A stretch of DNA of 64,000 nucleotides from positions 1 to 64,000 of the forward strand of contig JAEUJQ010000021.1 in assembly GCA_016793095.1 (NCBI GenBank). The letters are read 5' to 3'. The position numbers and the translations under genes are program-made. Below the pieces are notes generated by a model. The model made no database searches and was not told where the DNA came from. It was given only the letters and a program-made list of their open reading frames with translations. How positions within the stretch are numbered: position 1 is the first letter of the stretch; every line of letters begins with the position of its first letter. This stretch comes from Myxococcaceae bacterium. GTDB taxonomy: Bacteria > Myxococcota > Myxococcia > Myxococcales > Myxococcaceae. This document shows, piece by piece, positions 35,805-43,537 of the stretch.

Positions 35805-36504
35805 CGGCATGTACGTCTCGATGAACGGCGCAGCGGCGCGCGCCGCCCAGCTCGAGTCCGTCTCAGACAACCTCGCCAACGCCCAGACACCGGGCTTCAA
35901 GGCCTCCCGCCCGGTCTTCCAGTCGTTCCTCGCCGAGTCCGGTGAGGCCGAGCTCGCCTACCCGGCGGTGGTGAGGGCGTCAGTGGATCTGCGGCCAGGC
36001 GCCACGATGGTGACGGGCAACCAGACCGATGTGATGCCTGACCCCGGCGCGTTCTTCGCCATCACCCTGCCCGACGGCACCCAGGGCTTCACCCGCGCCG
36101 GCCGGCTCATCGCCGACGCGACCGGGCTGCTGACCGTTAACGGCCGCCCGATCATGGGCCAGAACGGCCAGGCGGTCTCGCTGCCACCCGGCGCTCCCTG
36201 GAGCGTCGATCAGAAGGGCGCGATCCTGTCGAACGGCCTGGAGGTCGGTCGCCTCGCGTTGTTCCAGCTCCCCCCGAACGTCGAGCGGGTCGGCGAGTCG
36301 ATGCTGCGACTGACGGACGGCGGCCAGGCGCTGCCTGTCGAGGCGAAGGTGCGGCCCGGTGAGCTCGAGCTCTCGAACGCGAGCCCCCTCGAAGCGGCGG
36401 TGCAGATGATCTCCGCCCAGCGGAGCTTCGACTCCTCCATGCAGGCGGTGCAGACCTACCGGCGCATGGACGAGCGCGCCAACGAGCTCGGCCGCGTGCG
36501 TTGA
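35797..36504 (+). CDS. flgF: Proximal rod protein FlgF
   Basis: 235 aa. Starts MADGMYVSMNGAAARAAQLE, then SVSDNLANAQTPGFK, and ends with the rod-type helix ASPLEAAVQMISAQRSFDSS. Similar to FlgG but shorter, and placed directly before flgG. GACGAGG precedes the ATG. A longer upstream extension of this frame runs antisense-like through the kinase gene and was not used. Confidence 0.9.
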   Translation: MADGMYVSMNGAAARAAQLESVSDNLANAQTPGFKASRPVFQSFLAESGEAELAYPAVVRASVDLRPGATMVTGNQTDVMPDPGAFFAITLPDGTQGFTRAGRLIADATGLLTVNGRPIMGQNGQAVSLPPGAPWSVDQKGAILSNGLEVGRLALFQLPPNVERVGESMLRLTDGGQALPVEAKVRPGELELSNASPLEAAVQMISAQRSFDSSMQAVQTYRRMDERANELGRVR

Positions 36505-36547
36505 AGCGGAACCCACCCGACGTTCCACCCTGAAGCGAGGTCTCTCG

Positions 36548-37333
36548 ATGCTGCGCTCTCTCTACACCGCCGCGACTGGCATGGACGCCCAGCAGACGCG
36601 AATGGACGTCACCGCGAACAACCTCGCGAACGCGAACACCACCGGCTTCAAGAAGGAGCGGGCCGAGTTCGAGGATCTCATGAGCACCGTCCTCGCGGTG
36701 CCCACCGCACCGGACCCGACGTCCCCCTCGGCGCCCACCCCGCTCGAGGTGGGCCTTGGCGTGCGCACCGCCTCCACCACGCGCTCCCAGGCCCAGGGCG
36801 AGCTGCTCAACACGAAGAACCCGCTCGACGTGGCGGTCGAGGGCACGGGCTTCTTCGCCGTGCGTCAACCGAATGGCGACCTCGCCTACACCCGCGCGGG
36901 CAACTTCCGCGTCGACGCCACCGGCCGGCTCGTGACCGCGCACGGCGAGACCGTGGAGCCGGACATCACCGTGCCCTCCGACGCGACGTCCGTCACCATC
37001 GAGCGCGACGGCACCGTCTCCGCGCGGGTGCCGGGGCGCGATCAGCCTGAAGAGCTCGGGACGCTCGAGCTGACCCTCTTCCCGAACCCCGGCGGCATGA
37101 TCAGCCTGGGCCGCAACCTGCTGGCCGCGACGCCAGCCTCGGGGGATCCGCTGCGCGTGAAGCCCGGCGACCAGGGCTCTGGTTCCCTCGCTCAGGGCTT
37201 CCTCGAGAACTCCAACGTGCAGGCCGTCGAGGAGATGATCAGCATGATCTCCACCCAGCGCGCCTACGAGATGAACTCGAAGGTCATTCAGACCGCGGAT
37301 CAGATGTTGCAGCGCCTCACCTCACTGAGGTGA
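36548..37333 (+). CDS. flgG: Distal rod protein FlgG
   Basis: 261 aa, the standard length. MLRSLYTAATGMDAQQTRMD, VTANNLANANTTGFKKERAEF and the C-terminal ENSNVQAVEEMISMISTQRA are diagnostic. Forms the distal rod below the P and L rings. Start follows AGCGAGG. Confidence 0.96.
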   Translation: MLRSLYTAATGMDAQQTRMDVTANNLANANTTGFKKERAEFEDLMSTVLAVPTAPDPTSPSAPTPLEVGLGVRTASTTRSQAQGELLNTKNPLDVAVEGTGFFAVRQPNGDLAYTRAGNFRVDATGRLVTAHGETVEPDITVPSDATSVTIERDGTVSARVPGRDQPEELGTLELTLFPNPGGMISLGRNLLAATPASGDPLRVKPGDQGSGSLAQGFLENSNVQAVEEMISMISTQRAYEMNSKVIQTADQMLQRLTSLR

Positions 37334-37336
37334 CTC

Positions 37337-37948
37337 ATGACGCTGGCCGCCGGGATCGTGACGCTGCTGCTCGCTGCGGGTGACCGCAACCTGGTGATCG
37401 AGGCGATTCAGGCGTCCAGTGACGTGAGTCACCGCGTCGAGGTGGTCGAGTCGCACCTGGGGCTGCCCAGCGGGTGTGTTCCGCGGCGCGTCCTCGTCGA
37501 CGATGCCGCCCGGGCGTCGGGGGTCCTCGGCCTTGGAGTCGAAGGCACCTCGACGCGCGGGCGTTGTGAAGGGCGGGGCTGGGCGCGGGTGCGGGTGTTC
37601 GCGCCGGCCTGGGTCACGACGCGGGCGCTCAAGGGTGGCGAGCGGCTCGAGGGAGCGATCAGCCAGGTGGAGCGCGAACGTGGCAGCGCCGCCGCTCCCC
37701 TGACGGAGCTGGACCCCGGCGCGCTCGCCGCCACCAGCCTGGCGAAGGGGCTGGTCCTCGAGGCCCGCCATGTTCGCGGCAGCGGCCCGGGGCCCGGCGA
37801 CCGCGTGAGCGTGATCGTCGAGCACGGCGAGATCCAGCTCGAGCAGGACGGGGTGTTGGTGGCCTGCGCGAAGACCTGCGCGCGCCTCGGCAACGGCCAT
37901 CGGGTCGAGGGCGAGCTGGTGAACGGAAAGCTGAAGGTGACGCCATGA
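37337..37948 (+). CDS. flgA: P-ring chaperone FlgA
   Basis: 203 aa. Short N-terminal hydrophobic segment (signal peptide ending near AAG), then a C-terminal SAF-like domain (GALAATSLAKGLVLEARHV, GDRVSVIVEHGEIQL, GHRVEGELVNGKLKV). FlgA acts in the periplasm to help FlgI polymerise. 3 bp after flgG and overlapping flgH by 4 bp. Confidence 0.87.
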   Translation: MTLAAGIVTLLLAAGDRNLVIEAIQASSDVSHRVEVVESHLGLPSGCVPRRVLVDDAARASGVLGLGVEGTSTRGRCEGRGWARVRVFAPAWVTTRALKGGERLEGAISQVERERGSAAAPLTELDPGALAATSLAKGLVLEARHVRGSGPGPGDRVSVIVEHGEIQLEQDGVLVACAKTCARLGNGHRVEGELVNGKLKVTP

Positions 37949-38682
37949 AGCCCACGACGAGGCCGCCGCGCCCCACCCCGCTCCCGACGCTCCGACCGGC
38001 CGGCTCGCGGCGGCTGCGCCTGCTCGCGCTGCTCGCGTTGTTCTCTGCGTGCGGCGTCAAGCACATCGCGAAGTACGAGCCGAAGAAGCGGGTGTACGAG
38101 GCCCCGCCAGCCGTCACGACCACCGAGGGCCAGGCCGAGGGCAGCCTGTTCCGCGCCAACGAGCGCGCGGCCCTCCTCTTCACCGACGCCCGCGCCCGCA
38201 GCGCCAACGATCTCGTCGTCGTGCGCGTCGAGGAGCTCGCGGACGCCCAGCGGCGCGCCGACACCGACCTCAAGCGCAACTCGAAGATGTCCGCCGACGT
38301 GCGCGCGTTCCTCTCGGCCGCGGGCCAGCCGGGTACTGACGTCACGGCAGGCGCGAATGGAGGCGTGGAGTCCAACTTCCAGGGGCTCGGCACGATGCAG
38401 CGCTCGGAGCGGTTGATGGCGACGGTGCCGGCCGTGGTCCGCCAGGTGCTGCCCAACGGGAACCTCTTCATCGAGGGCCACCGCGTGGTGCTGGTGAACC
38501 AGGAAGAGCACCACTTCTACATCTCGGGCGTCGTCCGCCCCATCGACATCGACGAGACCAACAGCATCAAGTCGAGCCTGGTGGCCGACGCCGAGGTCGA
38601 GTTCACCGCCACCGGCAACCTGAGCGACAACGAGCGGCAGGGCTGGCTGAGCCGCTTCGCGAACTGGATCTGGCCGTTCTGA
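37945..38682 (+). CDS. flgH: L-ring lipoprotein FlgH
   Basis: 245 aa. Extended basic N-terminus, hydrophobic segment and lipobox LFSAC with lipidated C36. Mature region has DLVVVRVEELADAQRRADTD, MATVPAVVRQVLPNGNLFIEG and the SGVVRPIDIDETNSIKSSLV segment typical of FlgH. Forms the outer-membrane bushing, confirming a diderm envelope. Confidence 0.94.
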   Translation: MKPTTRPPRPTPLPTLRPAGSRRLRLLALLALFSACGVKHIAKYEPKKRVYEAPPAVTTTEGQAEGSLFRANERAALLFTDARARSANDLVVVRVEELADAQRRADTDLKRNSKMSADVRAFLSAAGQPGTDVTAGANGGVESNFQGLGTMQRSERLMATVPAVVRQVLPNGNLFIEGHRVVLVNQEEHHFYISGVVRPIDIDETNSIKSSLVADAEVEFTATGNLSDNERQGWLSRFANWIWPF

Positions 38683-38692
38683 AGGAGCGCCC

Positions 38693-39781
38693 ATGCGTCG
38701 AACGCTCGCCATCATCGTCTGCCTGTTGCTCGCGACGCCGGCGGCCGCCGCGACGGCGCGCGTGAAGGAGCTCGCCCAGGTGCAGGGGGTGCGTGAGAAC
38801 GAGCTCTATGGCTACGGCCTCGTCGTCGGCCTCCAGGGCACCGGCGACACCGACCGCGTCATCGCGAGCCAGTCCATCGCGGCCATGCTGACCCGCCTCG
38901 GCCTCAAGGTGGACTCGCGCGAGGTGCGCAGCCGGAACGTCGCCGCCGTCATGGTGACCGCCCGCCTCGCCACCTACTCCCGCTCGGGCGCGCGGCTCGA
39001 CGTGAACGTCTCGTCCATCGGGAACGCCCGCAGCCTCGCCGGTGGGGTGCTGCTCCTCACGCCGCTGACCGCTGCAGACGGCCAGGTCTACGCGACGGCC
39101 CAGGGCGCGCTGCAGGTCGGCGGCTTCGACATCGGCGCGCTCGGCAACCAGGTGCGCCGGAACCAGACCAACTCAGGGCGCGTGCCGCAGGGGGCGGTGG
39201 TCGAGCGGGCCTTCACGCCGTCGCTGCCCGGCGGCCCGGTGCTGCTGGGCCTGCGCACGCCAGACCTCTCGACCGCGGTGCGCATCGCGCAGGCCATCGA
39301 GGCGAAGTACGGCGAGGGCTCGGCCACCGCGCTCGACCCCGCGGCCGTCGAGGTGAAGCCGCCCGACACCTTCAAGGGCAAGGCGCTCGTCATGCTCGCC
39401 GAGATCGAGACCCTCGAGATCGAGATCGTGCAGCGCGCGAAGGTGGTCATCAACGAACGCACCGGCACCGTCGTGGCTGGCGAGCGGGTGCGGCTGCGCG
39501 GCGCCACCGTCGCTCACGGAGGGCTCACCATCACCATCGCCCAGCGTCCGCTCATCTCCCAGCCAGCGCCCTTCAGCGCCGGGTCCACCGTCGCCACCCA
39601 GTACGCCGACCTCAACGCGCAAGAGGAGCGCGCCAACGCGGTCGCGCTCAAGTCCACGAGCACCGTCGAGGACCTCACCAAGGCCCTCAACGCCCTCAAC
39701 GTGACGCCGCGTGATCTCGTCTCCATCCTCCAGGCCCTGCACGCCGCTGGGGCCCTCGACGCCGACCTCGAGGTGCTCTGA
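38693..39781 (+). CDS. flgI: P-ring protein FlgI
   Basis: 362 aa. Signal peptide (1-19, AAA cleavage), then ARVKELAQVQGVRENELYGY and GLVVGLQGTGDTD, both hallmark segments, and a C-terminal VEDLTKALNALNVTPRDLVS. Assembles around the rod in the peptidoglycan layer. Overlaps flgJ by one base. Confidence 0.96.
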   Translation: MRRTLAIIVCLLLATPAAAATARVKELAQVQGVRENELYGYGLVVGLQGTGDTDRVIASQSIAAMLTRLGLKVDSREVRSRNVAAVMVTARLATYSRSGARLDVNVSSIGNARSLAGGVLLLTPLTAADGQVYATAQGALQVGGFDIGALGNQVRRNQTNSGRVPQGAVVERAFTPSLPGGPVLLGLRTPDLSTAVRIAQAIEAKYGEGSATALDPAAVEVKPPDTFKGKALVMLAEIETLEIEIVQRAKVVINERTGTVVAGERVRLRGATVAHGGLTITIAQRPLISQPAPFSAGSTVATQYADLNAQEERANAVALKSTSTVEDLTKALNALNVTPRDLVSILQALHAAGALDADLEVL

Positions 39782-40482
39782 TGGGGCTGCTCGACGCCGC
39801 CAGCACGCTCCAGCACGCGACCGACCCGCGCAGGGAAGCAGCGCGCGAGCTCGAGTCGCTGGTGATGAAGCAGCTCCTCGCCGCGTCCGGCGCCTTCAAG
39901 GGCGGCGAGGCGGCCGGCTCGGGCGTCTGGGCGGACCTGATGAACGAGGCGGTGGCGAGCTCCGTCACCCGTAGCGGTCAGGGGCTGGGCCTCGCGTCGA
40001 TGCTGGAACAGTCGCTGCCCGCCACCCAGCCGGCCGAGGTGATCGGGCTGGTCGCGGGAGCAGGCACCGTCAGCAGCGGCTTTGGCGCCCGCGTGGATCC
40101 GATCGACGGCAGTCGCAGCTTCCATTACGGCGTCGACGTCGCCGCCGGCGAGGGCACGCCGATCCTCGCCGCGGCAGCGGGGGTCGTCGTGCAGGCCGGA
40201 CCGCGCGGTGGCTATGGGAACGCGGTCGAGGTCGCCCACCCGGATGGCACCACCACCCTGTATGCGCACGCCTCCGACCTGTCGGTGGGCGTCGGACAGC
40301 GGGTCGAGGCGGGTCAGATTCTCGGCGCGGTGGGCCACACCGGCCGAAGCACTGGTGATCACTTGCACTTCGAGGTGAGGAGTCACGGGCAGCCCATCGA
40401 TCCACGACGTGCCCTTCAGAAATATGGCGCGCGTGTCGATGAAACGGACGGGGAGAACCCCCCGAAGGGTGGTGGCCCGTGA
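39781..40482 (+). CDS. flgJ: FlgJ rod-capping domain fused to an M23 peptidase
   Basis: 233 aa. Residues 20-80 match the FlgJ N-terminal rod-binding domain (ARELESLVMKQLLAASGAF). Residues 95-215 form a LytM/M23 zinc endopeptidase with HYGVD (H115, D119) and HLHFE (H194, H196), all catalytic ligands present. Enteric FlgJ instead carries a glucosaminidase; here local peptidoglycan opening for the rod would be by peptide-crosslink cleavage. No signal peptide, in line with export through the flagellar apparatus. Overlaps flgM by 3 bp. Confidence 0.88.
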   Translation: MGLLDAASTLQHATDPRREAARELESLVMKQLLAASGAFKGGEAAGSGVWADLMNEAVASSVTRSGQGLGLASMLEQSLPATQPAEVIGLVAGAGTVSSGFGARVDPIDGSRSFHYGVDVAAGEGTPILAAAAGVVVQAGPRGGYGNAVEVAHPDGTTTLYAHASDLSVGVGQRVEAGQILGAVGHTGRSTGDHLHFEVRSHGQPIDPRRALQKYGARVDETDGENPPKGGGP

Positions 40483-40763
40483 AAGTCCGTGACGTCAGTC
40501 AGATTGAGGTGCCGCAAGCGAGCTCGGGACCGGCGCAGACGCGCGCGAAGGAAGATCGTGTCAGCCTCGAGCGCACCCGCCAGGTCAAGGAGGCCATCGA
40601 TCGCGCGCGCGTCTCGGCCGGCGCGGGCCGGGCGGCCCAGCTGCAGGCGCTGGAAGCGTCGATCAAGAACGGCGCGCTCAAGCCTTCCCCTTCACAGATC
40701 GCCGAGAAGCTCCTCCAGGCCGCCGAGGTGGACGCGCGCCTGCGAGCCCTGCTCGACGACTAG
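40479..40763 (+). CDS. flgM: Anti-sigma factor FlgM
   Basis: 94 aa starting at a GTG that overlaps the flgJ stop (GTGA); AGGGTGG lies just upstream. The C-terminal two-thirds match FlgM: EDRVSLERTRQVKEAIDRAR and NGALKPSPSQIAEKLLQAAE. It binds FliA until exported through the completed hook-basal body. Confidence 0.88.
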   Translation: MKVRDVSQIEVPQASSGPAQTRAKEDRVSLERTRQVKEAIDRARVSAGAGRAAQLQALEASIKNGALKPSPSQIAEKLLQAAEVDARLRALLDD

Positions 40764-40769
40764 CCCACC

Positions 40770-41246
40770 ATGACCCTCCTCGCCGAGACCCTGACGTCGT
40801 TCGCTGCGCTCGAGGAGGCCCTGCTGGGAGAGCTGACCCGCATCGAGAAGGAGCGCGAGTTCCTGCGACGCCTGGACACGGTGCACCTGCTGGAGTCCAC
40901 CCTCGAGGGCACCCGCTTCAACGAGCGCCTGCACGAGCTGCTGCAGAAGGCCCAGGCGGCGTTGGGGGCGCTGTGCACCGAGGCAGGCGCCGAGGCCCCG
41001 AACGCGGAGGCGCTGGCGCGAGTGGCCCCTGAACCGGGCGCCAGCGTGCAGGCGGCCGTCGATGCCGCGAAGCTCGCCGGCGGCCGGCTGCAGCACGCCC
41101 AGGACTTCAACCGCGAAGTCACCACCCGCGCCCTCGCGCTGGTGCGCAGCCTCGAGCAGCGCCTGCCGGCGAACGGCGCCGCGTACGGCAGGCACGGCGT
41201 CGCCCTCTCGCCCGGCCGGGCCGTCACCACCTCGCGGAGGGCCTGA
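40770..41246 (+). CDS. flgN: FlgN-like chaperone
   Basis: 158 aa, helical, with the FlgN pattern LLGELTRIEKEREFLRRLDT and a long central helix. FlgN escorts the hook-filament junction proteins FlgK and FlgL, encoded immediately downstream. The last 30 residues are basic and look disordered. 6 bp after flgM. Confidence 0.85.
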   Translation: MTLLAETLTSFAALEEALLGELTRIEKEREFLRRLDTVHLLESTLEGTRFNERLHELLQKAQAALGALCTEAGAEAPNAEALARVAPEPGASVQAAVDAAKLAGGRLQHAQDFNREVTTRALALVRSLEQRLPANGAAYGRHGVALSPGRAVTTSRRA

Positions 41247-41249
41247 GCC

Positions 41250-42638
41250 ATGGCCGACCTCTTCGCCCTGCTCTCCTGGTCCAGCTCGAGCCTCTCGGCC
41301 CACCGCGCGACGACCGCGACCCACAGCCACAACCTGCAGAACGCGAACACCCAGGGCTTCTCCCGCCAGCGCGGCAACCTGGCGGCCACCCTGCCGGCTG
41401 ATCGCTTCGGCGGCTCCTTCATCGGCCGCGGCGTGGCGATGGGCGTCATCTCGCAGGCCCGCGACGGCTTCGTCGAGCGTCAGCTGCCTGACGCCCTGGC
41501 GGCCTCGGCCCGGTCGAGCGCCCAGGCCAGCGCCCTCGAGGGCCTGACCGCGCTCGATCCCGACGGCGGCGCGGGGCTCACCAACGCCCTCTCGTCCTTC
41601 TACTCGTCGCTCCGGCAGCTCTCTCAGGCGCCTGGCGACGTGGGCACGCGGCAGGCGTTCCTCGGCACCGCCCGCACCGTCGCGCTCACCTTCAACCGCG
41701 CCTCGCAGAACGTCGTCAACGCCCGGAACGGGCTCGACACGCAGCTCTCGGCGAACGCCAGGCGGGTGAGCGACCTCGCGCGCAGCCTCGCGGACCTGAA
41801 CCGGCAGGTGCGGGTCGAGACGGGCTCGGGCGGCGCGCCGAACGATCTGCTCGATGCCCGCCAGCGCGTGCAGGACGAGCTGGTCTCGCTCACTGGAGCG
41901 CAGGTCATCCCCGACGGCGAAGGCAACGTGAACCTGCAGCTCGACGGCGGCGCGCTGGTGAACGGCGAGCTCGCGGCCTCGCTCTCGACCCAGGTGAACG
42001 TCGCGAACGGCGGCCACCTCTCGCTCGTGCTCACGCCAGCGGGCAGCGCGACGGGCGCGGTGCTCTCGACCCTGGGCGGCACGATGGGCGGACAGCTCGA
42101 CGCGCGGGACGGCGCGCTGCGCACCGCCGAGGCCAGCCTCGACACCCTCGCGCTCGACTTCGCGAACGCCGTCAACACCGCGCACCAGGCGGGCTTCGGG
42201 CTCGACGGCGTCAGCGGGCGGCCCCTCTTCACCGTCGGGGCTGGCGCCGCGCGCACCCTCGCGGTCGATCCCGCCATGCTCGCCGACCCGCGCCGCCTGG
42301 CCGCAGCCGGGAGCGCCGCTGGTGTGCCTGGTGACGCGTCGAACCTCTTCGGCCTCATCCAGACCGAGAGCCAGGCGCTCAGCAACGGCCTCGATGTGTT
42401 CGCCGGCATCGCCTCGGCCATCGCGACGTGGGGTAGCCAGGTGCAGACCGCGCGCACCGCCGCCGAGCGGGACGGCGCCGTGATGACGCAGCTCGAGAGC
42501 CTGCGCGAGTCGGTGTCGGGCGTCTCCATCGACGAGGAGCTCGTCGCCCTGACGCAGTCGCAGCGCGCCTTCGAGGCGGTGATGAAGGTGATCAAGACGA
42601 CCGACGAGATGCTCGAAACCCTGATGTCGCTGAAGTGA
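41250..42638 (+). CDS. flgK: Hook-filament junction protein FlgK
   Basis: 462 aa. N-terminal heptad region (RATTATHSHNLQNANTQGFS) and the C-terminal SGVSIDEELVALTQSQRAFE followed by VMKVIKTTDEMLETLMSLK are diagnostic. About 85 residues shorter than enteric FlgK, the loss being in the central variable domains. 3 bp after flgN. Confidence 0.94.
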   Translation: MADLFALLSWSSSSLSAHRATTATHSHNLQNANTQGFSRQRGNLAATLPADRFGGSFIGRGVAMGVISQARDGFVERQLPDALAASARSSAQASALEGLTALDPDGGAGLTNALSSFYSSLRQLSQAPGDVGTRQAFLGTARTVALTFNRASQNVVNARNGLDTQLSANARRVSDLARSLADLNRQVRVETGSGGAPNDLLDARQRVQDELVSLTGAQVIPDGEGNVNLQLDGGALVNGELAASLSTQVNVANGGHLSLVLTPAGSATGAVLSTLGGTMGGQLDARDGALRTAEASLDTLALDFANAVNTAHQAGFGLDGVSGRPLFTVGAGAARTLAVDPAMLADPRRLAAAGSAAGVPGDASNLFGLIQTESQALSNGLDVFAGIASAIATWGSQVQTARTAAERDGAVMTQLESLRESVSGVSIDEELVALTQSQRAFEAVMKVIKTTDEMLETLMSLK

Positions 42639-42651
42639 GCCGGGAGGGCCC

Positions 42652-43533
42652 ATGCGAGTCACCGACCGCCAGCTGTTCCAGAACGCGGCCCGCGAGGCCC
42701 AGGCGTCGAAGAGCCGGGTCGAGGCCGCCCGGCGCGAGGTCTCGACGGGGCTGCGTGTCGAGAAGCCCGAAGATGACCCGGCCGCGGCGAGCCTCATCGT
42801 CCTCACCCGCCAGCAGGGGGACCGCGAGGACGCGCTCACGAAGGCGATGGGCGCAGCGTTCGACGAGCTGGGCAGCGCCGACGCCGCCCTCTCGGGCGTG
42901 AGCGACGCCCTCGCCCGGGCCCGCGAGCTGGCGGTTCAGCTCTCCAACGCGACCTACAGCGCGAACGAGCGCGCCGGCGCCGCGAAGGAGATCGACGGGC
43001 TCCGCGCCACCGTCATCGGCCTGATGAACACCAAGGCGGGCCACCGCTACGTGTTCGGCGGCTACCAGGACGGAGCGCCCCCCTTCACGCAGGCGGGCGC
43101 CTACGTCGGTGACACGGGCGTTCGGCAGGTGGAGGTGGCGCCGGGCGTCCTGGCGGACGCGTCGGTGCGCGCGGACGTGGCGGTGTCGGGCGTCGGCGGC
43201 GGCGTCGACGTGTTGGCGCTGCTGCAGACCCTCTCGACGGCCCTCACCGCGAACAACGTCGGTCAGATCCAGGGCACGCTCGACGGGCTCGACACCGGCA
43301 TCAAGCAGGTCGCCCTCGCACGCTCGACGGTCGGGAGCAGCCAGCTCGTCCTCGAAGCCGCGACCGCGGCGTCGATGACGGCCGGGCTCGCCGCCGAGAC
43401 CCGCCGCGCGAACCTGTCGGACGCCGATCTCATCGGCGCCTCGGTGCGGCTCGCCCAGGCCCAGCAGGCCCTCGACGCGTCCCTCACCGCGTCGGCGAAG
43501 AGCTTCCAGCTCTCGCTCCTCGACAAGCTGTGA
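42652..43533 (+). CDS. flgL: Hook-filament junction protein FlgL
   Basis: 293 aa. Flagellin-like N-terminus (MRVTDRQLFQNAAREAQASK, VSTGLRVEKPEDDPAAASLI) and C-terminal helix (DLIGASVRLAQAQQALDASL). It joins FlgK to the filament. GGGAGGG precedes the start. Followed after 4 bp by an uncharacterised 761-aa gene. Confidence 0.93.
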   Translation: MRVTDRQLFQNAAREAQASKSRVEAARREVSTGLRVEKPEDDPAAASLIVLTRQQGDREDALTKAMGAAFDELGSADAALSGVSDALARARELAVQLSNATYSANERAGAAKEIDGLRATVIGLMNTKAGHRYVFGGYQDGAPPFTQAGAYVGDTGVRQVEVAPGVLADASVRADVAVSGVGGGVDVLALLQTLSTALTANNVGQIQGTLDGLDTGIKQVALARSTVGSSQLVLEAATAASMTAGLAAETRRANLSDADLIGASVRLAQAQQALDASLTASAKSFQLSLLDKL

Positions 43534-43537
43534 TGCC

